Source of the DNA: Giesbergeria sp.
GTDB lineage: Bacteria; Pseudomonadota; Gammaproteobacteria; Burkholderiales; Burkholderiaceae_C
Direction of reading: 5' to 3'
NCBI RefSeq assembly: GCF_028686475.1
Contig: NZ_JAQUCA010000003.1
Location: forward strand, 62,001-126,000
DNA length: 64,000 bases
The stretch's first letter is position 1, and every line of letters begins with the position of its first letter. The position numbers were made by a program, and so were the translations under genes. Below, piece by piece: positions 8,331 through 17,946 of the stretch. A model generated the notes under the pieces. It saw only the letters and a program-made list of their open reading frames with translations, did no database searches and was not told the origin of the DNA.

Positions 8331-9409
8331 AATTTTGGGACTACCAAGCCAATGCCCGCAAAGAAACCCGCCGCCTGTTGCTGGCTTTTGCGCTGGCGGT
8401 GCTGTTGTTGGTAGCGGGCGTACATGGCGCTTTGGTGTTGGCTTGGTGGCTGATGAACAGCGTGCTGCCGATGCATTTACCCTATCCAGCTGGGTTTATG
8501 GCCGTCAACATCGGCATGACCTTGTTCTTTATTTTGGGGGGCTGGTGGCTAGAAACGGCCAATTTGCGCGCCGGAGGTATCAAACTGGCGCAACGGGTGG
8601 GCGCACGCGAGGCCCGCCCCGGCAGCTCACACGCCGAGCAGCGCTTGTGCAATATCGTGCAAGAACTGTGCATTGCGGCCCACATGCCGGTGCCGCAGGT
8701 GATGGTGCTGGCGCGCACCTCGGCCATCAATGCCTTTGCCGCCGGGTGGGATGCGTCCGATGCGGTAGTGGCTGTGACCCAAGGGGCGTTAGATTACCTG
8801 AATCGCGAAGAATTGCAAGGTATGGTGGCGCACGAGTTGTCGCACCTGCACGAGGGCGATACGCGCCTGAAGATGCGGCTGGCGGGCATGGTGTTTGGGC
8901 TGGAGTTGGTGCATCATTTTGGCGATACCCTGCGCGAGCGCCGTGGCTTGGCCACCTTGTTTGGCAGCGCCATCATGGCCGTCGGTTGGCTGGGCTGGCT
9001 GGCCGGGCAGGTATTAAAGGCCGCCGTCTCGCGCCAGCGTGAACATTTGGCCGATGCGCGCGCTGTGCAATGGACGCGCAGCAAACACGGCCTGGGTGGC
9101 GTGTTACGCAAGGTGTTGGCCGAGCAAACGGTACAACAGGCGCAACGCCAGCACCTGACAGAGTTAGACCACCCCAGCGTGCAGCACATGCTGCTGGTAG
9201 AACTGGCCACCGAGCGCTGGCTAGGCCGTTACTTAGACAGCCATCCGCCCTTGGCCGAGCGGGTGCAGCGCATTTATGGCCGCCCCATGTCGCCGTTGCC
9301 ACTGGTACGCATCGAGATGCCACCCGAGCCGCATGCGCCCAAACCCATCTTGCAACCCGGTCCAGACACTTTGGCTGCACAGGTGGACCCGTTTGCGCGC
9401 CATTTGTAG
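8327..9409 (+). CDS. M48 family membrane metalloprotease (HtpX-like)
   Basis: 360 residues. Two N-terminal membrane helices (about 17-45 and 58-80) precede a zincin domain with the zinc motif HELSH in GMVAHELSHLHEGDTRL; a further hydrophobic segment (SAIMAVGWLGWLAG) follows, and REHLADARAVQ supplies the third ligand region. The architecture matches HtpX-like quality-control proteases of the inner membrane. The start codon overlaps the norR stop (ATGA), so it is probably made together with NorR, an unusual pairing. The C-terminus (SHPPLAERVQRIYG) matches M48 peptidases. It could be involved in nitrosative-stress membrane repair, but that is inference from position only. Confidence 0.88.
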   Translation: MKFWDYQANARKETRRLLLAFALAVLLLVAGVHGALVLAWWLMNSVLPMHLPYPAGFMAVNIGMTLFFILGGWWLETANLRAGGIKLAQRVGAREARPGSSHAEQRLCNIVQELCIAAHMPVPQVMVLARTSAINAFAAGWDASDAVVAVTQGALDYLNREELQGMVAHELSHLHEGDTRLKMRLAGMVFGLELVHHFGDTLRERRGLATLFGSAIMAVGWLGWLAGQVLKAAVSRQREHLADARAVQWTRSKHGLGGVLRKVLAEQTVQQAQRQHLTELDHPSVQHMLLVELATERWLGRYLDSHPPLAERVQRIYGRPMSPLPLVRIEMPPEPHAPKPILQPGPDTLAAQVDPFARHL

Positions 9410-9428
9410 GCTCACATTTGTAGGCTCA
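9401..9428. repeat. Perfect tandem duplication of a 14-base unit
   Basis: The unit CATTTGTAGGCTCA occurs twice head-to-tail (9401-9414, 9415-9428). The first copy contains the last codons and stop of the M48 protease; the second contains the end of the convergent Smr-domain gene. Probably a replication-slippage duplication. Confidence 0.9.
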
Positions 9429-10379
9429 GGGGTGCGATGAATAGGCGGTGTGTGGATGGCCCGCAGGTATCAACAGCACCAACAAAGCCCCAGCACCCCC
9501 TTCTACCGGGCGCGCTTGCACAAACGCCAGCACTTCTTTTTTCTGCACCAACCAAGCCTGTACCCGGCCTTTGAGTACCGGGCTTTTACCGGGTGAACCC
9601 AAACCTTTGCCGTGGATAACGCGCAAGCAGCGCAAACCACTGCGGTGCGCTTGGCGGATAAAAGCGCCCAAGGCTTCGCGTGCCTCGTCGGTGCGTAGGC
9701 CGTGCAAATCCAGCTGGCGCTGGATGCTCCAGTGCCCGGCACGCAAGCGGCGTGTAATTTCTACTCCAATACCGGGGCGACGGAAACTGAGCTGGTCGTC
9801 GGTATCGAGCAAGGTGCTGACATCAAAATCATCGCTGATGGATTCTTGCAGCACCCGTTCTTCGTCTTGCCAGAGTTGCAACGGCAATGGCTCGGGGGCG
9901 GGGTGCTTGAGGTGCAACTTATTGGGTGGCCGCAGTGGCACCACTGGCCCCACTGCGCGGTTGAATAATTGGCGTTCGGCCTCTTGGCGGGCAGCAGCTT
10001 CGCGGCGTTGTTGTGCCTCGGCGGCAGCTTGGGCTTGGGCTTGGCGCCATTGTTCGGCCACAGCGGCCAAATCTTGCAAACCATTTTCTAGGCGAATGCT
10101 GGCAGCGCGGGGTGCTGGGGCTTGTTTGTTGCGCCGGGGCCGGGCTGCTGGGGGTGTAGGTGCCGTGGCTTCGGGGTTGCGCTGCTGGCGGATGGCACGC
10201 GCCAGCACCGCGCTGGGATGGGCCAAAGCGCGCCGCGCCGCCCGCGTTAGGCGCGCTGGCGCAGGGTTGTGGTTGCTGCTGGCAAGGGCGGGGGCAGGGC
10301 TTGCACTGGGCTGCCGGTGTGCAGCTTCTAGGGCATGGGCCAGCGCAGAACGCAAAGCACCGGATTCGTGACGACTCAT
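9426..10379 (-). CDS. Smr-domain protein (MutS2 C-terminal-like) with long Ala/Pro/Gln-rich N-terminus
   Basis: 317 residues. The C-terminal third is a Smr domain with the signatures LDLHGLRTDEAREAL and LRVIHGKGLGSPGKSPVLK; Smr domains nick or bind branched DNA or RNA. The first 130 residues are low-complexity Ala/Pro/Arg/Gln, and a charged QAQAQAAAEAQQRREAAARQ segment looks coiled-coil. It follows the FecR-like gene by five bases and is the last gene of the cyclase operon. The nucleic-acid target is unknown. Confidence 0.85.
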   Translation of the reverse strand: MSRHESGALRSALAHALEAAHRQPSASPAPALASSNHNPAPARLTRAARRALAHPSAVLARAIRQQRNPEATAPTPPAARPRRNKQAPAPRAASIRLENGLQDLAAVAEQWRQAQAQAAAEAQQRREAAARQEAERQLFNRAVGPVVPLRPPNKLHLKHPAPEPLPLQLWQDEERVLQESISDDFDVSTLLDTDDQLSFRRPGIGVEITRRLRAGHWSIQRQLDLHGLRTDEAREALGAFIRQAHRSGLRCLRVIHGKGLGSPGKSPVLKGRVQAWLVQKKEVLAFVQARPVEGGAGALLVLLIPAGHPHTAYSSHP

Positions 10380-10384
10380 GCCGC

Positions 10385-11080
10385 TTATTTTGCGGCATCC
10401 TCGGTGCTGGGGGTGGCAGGCGCTGGCAATACCCCGGCATACAGGGTTTGTAAGCGCGCTACCACGGCATCGTCGGGATATTGTGTTTGCAGCCGTTGCA
10501 GCTCGGTGCGTAGGCGCTCGTGCGCGGCCAAATCACGCAAACCGGCCAGTAAATAAATTTCGGGGCTGTGGTCTGTGGATGGGGTGCTTTGGCGCAGGGC
10601 TTGGTAGTTTTCTTCTAATTGGGCCAGTTTGCTGCTGTCCGGTGGGGCGTTGGGGTCTAGGGGCAAGTTACGCAAGCGCACGCCCCCAATTCTGCCGGTG
10701 CTGTCGCTGCGGGGCGTGCGCGCCATTTGTTGGCTGATGGCAGTGGGCAATTGGCGCGTAGTGACTTGCGGTTGGCCACGCAAAACAACGGTTTTAGCCC
10801 GCTCAATTTGCAGCACGCCCGCTTGTTGCCATTCTTCTTGTGTGCCACTGCGGGCATACAACAGGCGCACGCTGGCCCCAGAACCCAAGCGCAGGCGGTC
10901 GCCCTCTAGCAGACGCACCAAAGGTTCTAGGGTTTGGGCTTGGGTCTTGTTGGCCAGCTCTAGCACCACATCGCCTTGCACGCCCAGCACCATCGCCGAG
11001 GGCATTTGCGCCCAAGCCAAGCTGCCCACCAGCCAGCTGCTACCGAACACAGCCCAAAGTTGCCATTTTTTCTTTATCAT
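10385..11080 (-). CDS. Exported FecR-like protein, partner of the CHASE2 cyclase
   Basis: 231 residues with a signal peptide (KKKWQLWAVFGSSWLVGSLAWAQ). The mature protein begins with a FecR/LysM-adjacent type beta domain (VLGVQGDVVLEL, LLEGDRLRLGSGASVRLLY), then a helical, possibly TPR-like C-terminal part (LAQLEENYQAL, LRTELQRLQTQYPDD). It overlaps the end of the cyclase gene by four bases. FecR-domain proteins next to CHASE2 cyclases recur in proteobacteria; here it probably sits in the periplasm beside the CHASE2 sensor. The role is inferred from context. Confidence 0.65.
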   Translation of the reverse strand: MIKKKWQLWAVFGSSWLVGSLAWAQMPSAMVLGVQGDVVLELANKTQAQTLEPLVRLLEGDRLRLGSGASVRLLYARSGTQEEWQQAGVLQIERAKTVVLRGQPQVTTRQLPTAISQQMARTPRSDSTGRIGGVRLRNLPLDPNAPPDSSKLAQLEENYQALRQSTPSTDHSPEIYLLAGLRDLAAHERLRTELQRLQTQYPDDAVVARLQTLYAGVLPAPATPSTEDAAK

Positions 11081-12999
11081 AAGGAAGCTCCCTTCTCAAT
11101 TGCAATTACTTCAAATACTTCAGTGGGGTGGCTACGCCCACGCACGGTAATGGTGTCTGTGCGGCCCAGCACAAAACCGGGGCCAGCGGCGTGCAGGGTA
11201 TCTTGGCTCGCCAGTATGACGCAGCCCATCGCTTTGGTCATACCCTCTAGCCGCGAGGCCAAATTGACGGTGTCGCCAATGGCGGTGTATTCCATGCGCT
11301 GTGCCGTGCCGATATTGCCCGAAATAGCTTGCCCCGTATGGATACCAATCCCAATGCGAAAGGCGGGCAAATTGCGTCCGGCAAAGCGCTGCTGCATCCA
11401 GCCCCCAAAATCTTCGGCCACGCTCCGCAGCTGCAAGGCAGCAATTAAAGCCCGGCGGGCATGGTCGGGGTGTTTGAGCGGTGCGCCAAACTCGGCCATG
11501 ATGGCATCGCCAATAAACTTGTCAATGCACGCACCTTGCTCGGTCAGGGCGGCACAGGCGGTAGAAAAATAGTGGTTGAGCATTTCTACCACTTCTTCGG
11601 GTGTTAATTGCTCGCTGATGGTGGTGAAGTTGCGAATGTCGGTGAACAACACGGTCATTTCGCAGCGCTCGCCGCCCAATTGGGGCATGTGGTCTGCGTG
11701 GATGAGTGCCTCTACCACGCCCGGCTCGACATAGCGCGAAAACATCTGCCGAATACGCTGGCGTTCGCGTTCGCCATGCGTAAAGCGCCAAGCGTAAATG
11801 GCGACAAAGGCCAGCAGGGCCGTGAGTTGCAAATGCCCGGTAGAGAGCAAACTTTGCTGCCCCAAAGCGCCATAGCTCAGGCCAGCGGCCAACAGGCACA
11901 AGAGCGCAAACAACAGCAAACCACGCCACAGGCGCTGCTGCCACCAAAACAACGCGGCGGGCAAGACAAGCAGCAAGGCCAAGGCAATGCGCGTGCTGGT
12001 GGGGGTGGGGTCTAGCCAATGGCCTTGCAACAGTGCCTCGACGGTTTGGGCTTGGATTTCCATGCCCAGCATCAGCGGCGTTTGGCCCAAGCCGCGCCCA
12101 TAGGGGGTGATGTGGACATCGTTCATGCCGCCATAACTGGCCCCCAAAATAGCTACTTTGCCGCGCAAGGCTTGCACTTGAGGCAAGCTCAGGGCATCGG
12201 GGCGCAATAAATCGCGCATGGATACCGCTGGCACCGTGCCCGGCGGCCCGGCATAAGACAGGCGCAGTCGCGCGCCAATCGCCACTGGGCGGCCAGCAAA
12301 CTGCCAATGGCTGCTTGACGCAGTTTGGCCGCTGGCGTGCAAGGCCAATAAAAAGGGCAAAGAACGCAATTGCAAGCCGGTGGCTGCATCAGTGCGCGGT
12401 ACGGCGGGCGAGTAAGCGCGCAACACGCCATCGGCATCGGCTTGTAAATCGGCAGCGCCCACAAAGCGCGTGATGTCGAAATCGGGCAGCGCTACCAGAT
12501 AATCGGGGGCGGGTAGCAAGAGTTCATCTTTGGCCTGCATTCCGGCCACCACCACGCGCCCGCTGGCCAAGGCTTGGCGCAAGGGTTGGTCAAATTGGCG
12601 TGCCGCCAGCGTGGGTACACCGCCCAACTTGGCCAGCCATTGCTCGGGGCTGCTGCTAAATAATAAATCCAAGCCCACCACTGGCACACCAGCAGCGTGC
12701 AGGGTTTGCACTGCTTGGGCGTAATGTGGCCCCCAAAATACCAGCGGCTCATCGGGAAACTCGGCCAGTGTGGCCTCATCGAGTTTGACCAGTGCCACCC
12801 GCTCGACCGTATGGCGCTGCCCCGCCAAGCGAAACCAGCTGTCGTTGTACCACTGGTCTAGGCTTTCCAGTGCCCCTTGGTGCCAGAGGGCTTCGGACAG
12901 GGCCAGCGCCAGCAAAGTCAGCAACAGCGCGCGCAAGCCTCCGCGACTAGTGGCTAATGGGGGGGAGAATTTTTGCCAGAACATGGGTAATGCTGACAC
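11077..12999 (-). CDS. CHASE2-domain adenylate/guanylate cyclase (class III)
   Basis: About 640 residues. An N-terminal membrane helix is followed by a CHASE2 extracytoplasmic sensor (about 45-330, with VVGLDLLFSS and VAILGASYGGMNDVHITPYG), three hydrophobic segments (about 335-400), then a class III cyclase domain with VLFTDIRNFTTISEQ (metal Asp), DKFIGDAIMAEFG and GNIGTAQRMEYTAIGDTVN. It should make cAMP or cGMP on a periplasmic cue. Starts at GTG 12999 and ATG 12984 are both possible; neither has a clear Shine-Dalgarno. It heads the operon cyclase, FecR-like, Smr. Upstream DNA is an insertion-element scar, so the native promoter may be altered. Confidence 0.92.
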   Translation of the reverse strand: MSALPMFWQKFSPPLATSRGGLRALLLTLLALALSEALWHQGALESLDQWYNDSWFRLAGQRHTVERVALVKLDEATLAEFPDEPLVFWGPHYAQAVQTLHAAGVPVVGLDLLFSSSPEQWLAKLGGVPTLAARQFDQPLRQALASGRVVVAGMQAKDELLLPAPDYLVALPDFDITRFVGAADLQADADGVLRAYSPAVPRTDAATGLQLRSLPFLLALHASGQTASSSHWQFAGRPVAIGARLRLSYAGPPGTVPAVSMRDLLRPDALSLPQVQALRGKVAILGASYGGMNDVHITPYGRGLGQTPLMLGMEIQAQTVEALLQGHWLDPTPTSTRIALALLLVLPAALFWWQQRLWRGLLLFALLCLLAAGLSYGALGQQSLLSTGHLQLTALLAFVAIYAWRFTHGERERQRIRQMFSRYVEPGVVEALIHADHMPQLGGERCEMTVLFTDIRNFTTISEQLTPEEVVEMLNHYFSTACAALTEQGACIDKFIGDAIMAEFGAPLKHPDHARRALIAALQLRSVAEDFGGWMQQRFAGRNLPAFRIGIGIHTGQAISGNIGTAQRMEYTAIGDTVNLASRLEGMTKAMGCVILASQDTLHAAGPGFVLGRTDTITVRGRSHPTEVFEVIAIEKGASL

Positions 13000-13021
13000 A
13001 AAATTCTTGGCGGCAGCCAGT

Positions 13022-13081
13022 TGGCTACGAGGCTAAAAAACTCCATACCGGTTCGGCGTGTTTACTTATGGCTACGAGGCT
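13022..13081. repeat. Direct repeat TGGCTACGAGGCT, two copies
   Basis: The 13-base word occurs at 13022-13034 and 13069-13081, 47 bases apart, in the noncoding scar upstream of the cyclase gene. The scar also carries hairpins CCTCGGG/CCCGAGG (about 13103-13122) and AACGGC/GCCGTT (about 13138-13152). Origin unknown; probably mobile-element debris. Confidence 0.6.
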
Positions 13082-13159
13082 GGGTAATCACCAAGTGCGC
13101 GGGAAGCCTCGGGGTTCAGCCCGAGGTCGAGAGCGCGAACGGCGTAGCCGTTCTTAGGT

Positions 13160-13369
13160 GCTAGAATTAGTGCCCGTGTGAATAAGATTCCGAATTCTCC
13201 CACCATTAGGCACTTGAAATCCAGCACAGAAATCTCCGGTAGTTTGCCGTCCATCAGTGGAATCCGAAAGGTAGGCATCTTACTGAATAAGTCAGCGCAA
13301 GCTGATGCGGTCGGGCATGGCCGTCCTGTAGAGGGAATCCCCGCCATTCATGGCGAGGGAGGATGTCAA
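13160..13369 (+). mobile_element. Right-end remnant of an IS200/IS605-type (TnpB/IS1341-like) element
   Basis: On the + strand the block ends GAATCCCCGCCATTCATGGC followed by GAGGGAGGATGTCAA. This is the subterminal hairpin (stem 13338-13346 with 13351-13359, loop TTCA, one mismatch) and GGATGTCAA tail that I recall from the right ends of many tnpB-type insertion sequences, where it is also the 3' part of the omega RNA. In-frame residues ADAVGHGRPVEGIPA just before resemble a TnpB tail. No transposase body or left end is present. The end falls inside the MNT gene at 13370. The left boundary given is a guess. Confidence 0.6.
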
Positions 13370-13616
13370 AGCCCAGCACCATAGCCAATTGTTGCGCCAC
13401 GTCCCAGCGTTGTAACGTATCGGTGTAGGTGGGCACCAAAATGGCTAAATCTAAATCGCTATCCGGACGGGCAGTGCCTTGGATGCGGCTACCAAAGGCG
13501 TAAATGGCCAGCGCCTCGGGCCAGACGGCGCGCAATGTGCTAACAATCAGGTTCCCTGGGGCCAGCGCTTGGGTGATGTCGCTGGCAAGAGTGGTTTGAA
13601 GGCTTGCCATACTCAT
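13254..13616 (-). pseudogene. MNT-type nucleotidyltransferase, 3' half replaced by IS end
   Basis: From ATG 13616 (GAGGG nine bases upstream) the protein shows the minimal-nucleotidyltransferase core YAFGSRIQGTARPDSDLDLA, i.e. GS-x-x-x-G and D-x-D, then DVAQQLAMVLGFDI. Genuine homology stops at about residue 82 (13370), exactly where the IS200/IS605-type end begins; the remaining 38 codons read through the element. MntA-type proteins normally AMPylate a HEPN ribonuclease partner in toxin-antitoxin pairs. The C-terminal half and any HEPN gene, expected towards lower coordinates, are gone. Likely non-functional. Confidence 0.75.
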
Positions 13617-13636
13617 CGAAGATATCCCTCACACAT

Positions 13637-14350
13637 CTAAACCAAACCCTTTTCCGCCATCGACAACGCCGCCCCCGGCGCGACAATCACATGGTCTAGC
13701 ACGCGCACATCCACCAGCGCCAGCGTGGTTTTAAGGGTTTGCGTCAGGGCGCTATCGGCGGGGCTGGGTTGCACGCTGCCGCTGGGGTGGTTGTGCGCCA
13801 GCACCACGGCAGCGGCTTGGTGGTGCAGGGCGCGCAGCACCACTTCGCGCGGATACACGCTGGTTTGCGTCAGGGTACCGCGAAACATCTCTTCCAGCGC
13901 CAGCAAGCGGTGTTGGGCATCCAGAAACAGCACCGCAAACACCTCGTGGCCTTTGTAGGCCAAATGCAGTTGCAGGTAATGCTTGACGGCATCGGGTGAA
14001 TCAAACACTTCGCCCTGCTGCAACTGTTGCGCCAAGGCACGCCGCGCCAGCTCTAGCACCGCCACCAGTTCAGCCCGTTTGGCTGGCCCTAGCCCTTTGA
14101 TGCGTGCCAAATCCGCCGCACTGGTGTGCAGCAAGCCACCAATGCCGCCAAAGCCCCCGCGCAACTGGCCGGTGCTGGCATCTGCCATCGGCGGGTCGAG
14201 CAGCTCTTGCGCCATTTGCAGCACGTTTTTTCCGGCGATGCCGGTACGCAGCAAAATAGCCAACAATTCGGCATCGGCCAGTGCAGCCGGGCCACGGGTG
14301 AGCAATTTTTCGCGTGGCAGGGTATCGGCGGGGCGGTCTTTGAACGACAT
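13637..14350 (-). CDS. radC: RadC family JAB/MPN-domain protein
   Basis: 237 residues. An N-terminal helix-hairpin-helix-like UPF0758 region ([34 protein letters not shown]) precedes a JAMM metalloprotease-fold domain with [17 protein letters not shown] and the metal motif [18 protein letters not shown] (H-x-H-x7-S-x2-D). The historical DNA-repair name is not well supported; the family is implicated in genome maintenance and competence. Divergent from fkpB with a 66-base gap. Confidence 0.93.
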   Translation of the reverse strand: MSFKDRPADTLPREKLLTRGPAALADAELLAILLRTGIAGKNVLQMAQELLDPPMADASTGQLRGGFGGIGGLLHTSAADLARIKGLGPAKRAELVAVLELARRALAQQLQQGEVFDSPDAVKHYLQLHLAYKGHEVFAVLFLDAQHRLLALEEMFRGTLTQTSVYPREVVLRALHHQAAAVVLAHNHPSGSVQPSPADSALTQTLKTTLALVDVRVLDHVIVAPGAALSMAEKGLV

Positions 14351-14416
14351 AGTGCAAGGCCTTCAGGGTTAAAGCGGCAACCGTAAAATGCTGCCAGTTT
14401 ATAGAGGCTTCTTCTT

Positions 14417-14869
14417 ATGGCAACCGTTCAACCGGGTTCGTTTCTGACCCTGCATTACCGTCTGGCGGGTCCCGCTGGCGACATCATCAACACCTTTGCC
14501 GACAAACCCGCCACGCTCACGCTGGGCAGCGGCGAGCTGTCCCCGGCAGTAGAAGAGCGCCTGTTGGGCCTAGAAGAAGGCCAACGCGCCACCTTCGAGC
14601 TGGCCGCCGGTGATGCCTTTGGCCAACACAACCCCGACATGCAGCAATGGGTAGCGCGCAAACTGCTCAATGATTTGGGCGACCCCGACGAGCGCTATGC
14701 CGTGGGCGAAGTGGTCGAGTTTGCCACCCCCGATGGCATGGCCACCTATGCCGGTGTGGTGGTGCAAGTGGGCAATGCCGATAGCGCCGATGCCATTTTG
14801 GTGGACTTTAACCACCCGCTGGCAGGCCAAGCGGTGACGTTTGAAGCCCATGTGATTGGTGTGCTGTGA
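14417..14869 (+). CDS. fkpB: FKBP-type peptidyl-prolyl cis-trans isomerase, SlpA/FkpB type
   Basis: 150 residues of the short SlpA-like class: split FKBP fold with a chaperone-type insert-in-flap domain between about residues 65 and 125 ([13 protein letters not shown]). The start of the FKBP part, [16 protein letters not shown], and [18 protein letters not shown] match the family. It catalyses proline isomerisation and acts as a cytoplasmic chaperone. Its TGA overlaps the GTG start of ispH, an arrangement also found in many proteobacteria. Confidence 0.93.
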   Translation: MATVQPGSFLTLHYRLAGPAGDIINTFADKPATLTLGSGELSPAVEERLLGLEEGQRATFELAAGDAFGQHNPDMQQWVARKLLNDLGDPDERYAVGEVVEFATPDGMATYAGVVVQVGNADSADAILVDFNHPLAGQAVTFEAHVIGVL

Positions 14870-15813
14870 AACGGCCACAAGAGATTTTGCTGGCCGAGCC
14901 GCGCGGCTTTTGTGCCGGGGTGGACCGCGCGATTGAAATTGTCGAGCGCGCGCTGCAAAAATTTGGCCCGCCCATCCATGTGCGCCATGAAATCGTCCAC
15001 AACACCTATGTCGTGAATGATTTGAAGGCCAAGGGTGCCATCTTTATTGAAGAGCTTAGCGATGTGCCGCCCGGTGCCACGCTGGTATTCAGCGCCCACG
15101 GTGTCAGCAAGGCGGTACAACACGAGGCCGAGGCGCGCGGTTTTCGTATTTTTGATGCCACCTGCCCGCTGGTGAGCAAAGTGCATGTTGAAGTGGCCAA
15201 GCTGGCGCAAGAAGGCTACGAGTTCATCATGATAGGCCACAAAGGCCACCCCGAGGTCGAAGGCACGATGGGCCAGTTAGACCACGGCATCCATCTGGTG
15301 GAAGATGTGGCCGATGTGGCGCGCGTGCAGCCCAGCCAAACCCAAAAGCTGGCCGTAGTCACGCAAACCACCCTGAGTGTCGATGATGCCGCCGAAATTA
15401 CCGCTGCCGTGCGTGCGCGTTTCCCCAGTGTGCGCGAGCCTAAGCAACAAGACATTTGCTATGCCACACAAAACCGCCAAGATGCCGTCAAGGTGCTGAG
15501 TGCCCAAGTCGATTTGCTGATTGTGGTCGGTAGCCCCACCAGCTCCAACAGCAACCGCCTGCGCGAACTGGCGGTTAAATTGGGTACGCCGTCTTATATG
15601 GTCGATAGCGCGGCTGAACTGCGCCCAGAGTGGTTTGAGGGCGTGAGCCGTGTCGGTTTAACTGCCGGGGCCTCGGCCCCCGAGATTTTGGTGCGCCAAG
15701 TGATAGAGCGTATCAAAGCGCTGGGGGCGGTGTCGGTACGCACCGTGCCGGGCATGGAGGAAACCATCAAGTTTCCGCTGCCCAAGGGCCTCAAAATAGA
15801 GGCAGCTGTTTAA
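14866..15813 (+). CDS. ispH: 4-hydroxy-3-methylbut-2-enyl diphosphate reductase (IspH/LytB)
   Basis: 315 residues, GTG start at 14866 overlapping the fkpB stop. The three iron-sulphur cysteines are visible in [15 protein letters not shown] (near residue 19), [12 protein letters not shown] (near 103) and [11 protein letters not shown] (near 204), and the substrate loop [13 protein letters not shown] is intact. It converts HMBPP to IPP and DMAPP, the last step of the MEP isoprenoid pathway, with a [4Fe-4S] cluster. Full length. Confidence 0.97.
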   Translation: MKRPQEILLAEPRGFCAGVDRAIEIVERALQKFGPPIHVRHEIVHNTYVVNDLKAKGAIFIEELSDVPPGATLVFSAHGVSKAVQHEAEARGFRIFDATCPLVSKVHVEVAKLAQEGYEFIMIGHKGHPEVEGTMGQLDHGIHLVEDVADVARVQPSQTQKLAVVTQTTLSVDDAAEITAAVRARFPSVREPKQQDICYATQNRQDAVKVLSAQVDLLIVVGSPTSSNSNRLRELAVKLGTPSYMVDSAAELRPEWFEGVSRVGLTAGASAPEILVRQVIERIKALGAVSVRTVPGMEETIKFPLPKGLKIEAAV

Positions 15814-15828
15814 CGCGCCTCACTGTTT

Positions 15829-16539
15829 TTAGCTCCACAAATCCAGCGGTGGGTCGGCGGCAATGGCGCGTAGCAGGTCGGTGCGCGACACAAAGCCCTT
15901 CAACAAACCGGCATCGTCCGTCACGGGCAGGCCGGGCAGGCCGGTTTCTAGCAAGACCGTGGCCAAGCGGCGCAGCTCGGTATCTTCCGACACCGTGGGC
16001 ACGGGGCTGACCATCACCTCGGCCACCGGGCGGCGCGCGCTGGCCAGCCGTTCGGCCACGTTGTCGTTGGGCGGGAGCAAATCCGCTGGCCCCATATCGG
16101 CGCGCAACAACAGGCCAATCACGCGCCCGGCTCCATTGAGTACCGGGGCCTGCCCGACGTGGTAACGGGCAAACATTTTCCATACCTCATGCACGCGCGC
16201 CGACAAGGGCACCGTCAGGGCCCCGCGCGTCATGACATCACGCACCAAGGTCAGGGGCTGGCGCTCTACCGGTGGATTGCTGCCGCGCGTATAGGCACTG
16301 AGCGCATCTTGGGTACGCAAAGCGCGCACTGGTGCAGGTGCGGGTGCAGGTGTGGGGGGGGCGCTGGCAGGAGGTGGGGGCAAAAAAGGGGGCGGCTGGG
16401 CCGGTTCTTCGCCGTGTAGGCCAGAGGCGCGGGTACGCAGCGCTTTGGGCCGACTGACACCACGCACCGCCGAAATTTTGGCCAAATTTTCTGGGCCACC
16501 CCGGTACATCTGCCCCGAAGGGCCAAAAACAAAAAACAT
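15829..16539 (-). CDS. CBS-pair protein with low-complexity N-terminus
   Basis: 236 residues. The first 100 residues are Pro/Ala-rich (PPPFLPPPPASAPPTPAPAP) after a conserved-looking start with MFFVFGPSGQMYRGG. The C-terminal half is two CBS motifs: VRDVMTRGALTVPLSARVHE and VAEVMVSPVPTVSEDTELRR, ending GFVSRTDLLRAI. CBS pairs bind adenosyl ligands and act as regulatory modules. No enzyme domain is attached, so it may regulate a partner. It converges on ispH (15 bases) and diverges from serS. Confidence 0.85.
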   Translation of the reverse strand: MFFVFGPSGQMYRGGPENLAKISAVRGVSRPKALRTRASGLHGEEPAQPPPFLPPPPASAPPTPAPAPAPVRALRTQDALSAYTRGSNPPVERQPLTLVRDVMTRGALTVPLSARVHEVWKMFARYHVGQAPVLNGAGRVIGLLLRADMGPADLLPPNDNVAERLASARRPVAEVMVSPVPTVSEDTELRRLATVLLETGLPGLPVTDDAGLLKGFVSRTDLLRAIAADPPLDLWS

Positions 16540-16586
16540 AAGCGCTCCTAATGGCAGATGGCCGATGTTATCGGCATGGGGCGACC

Positions 16587-17918
<1,332 letters not shown>

Positions 17919-17946
17919 GGTAGTCTCATCTCAAGGTGGCTGGCTT

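Noticed and set aside
13072-13347. Minus-strand open frame of 91 codons in the insertion scar
   Set aside because: No recognisable domain, overlaps the IS-type end and hairpins, and has no Shine-Dalgarno; treated as noncoding debris.
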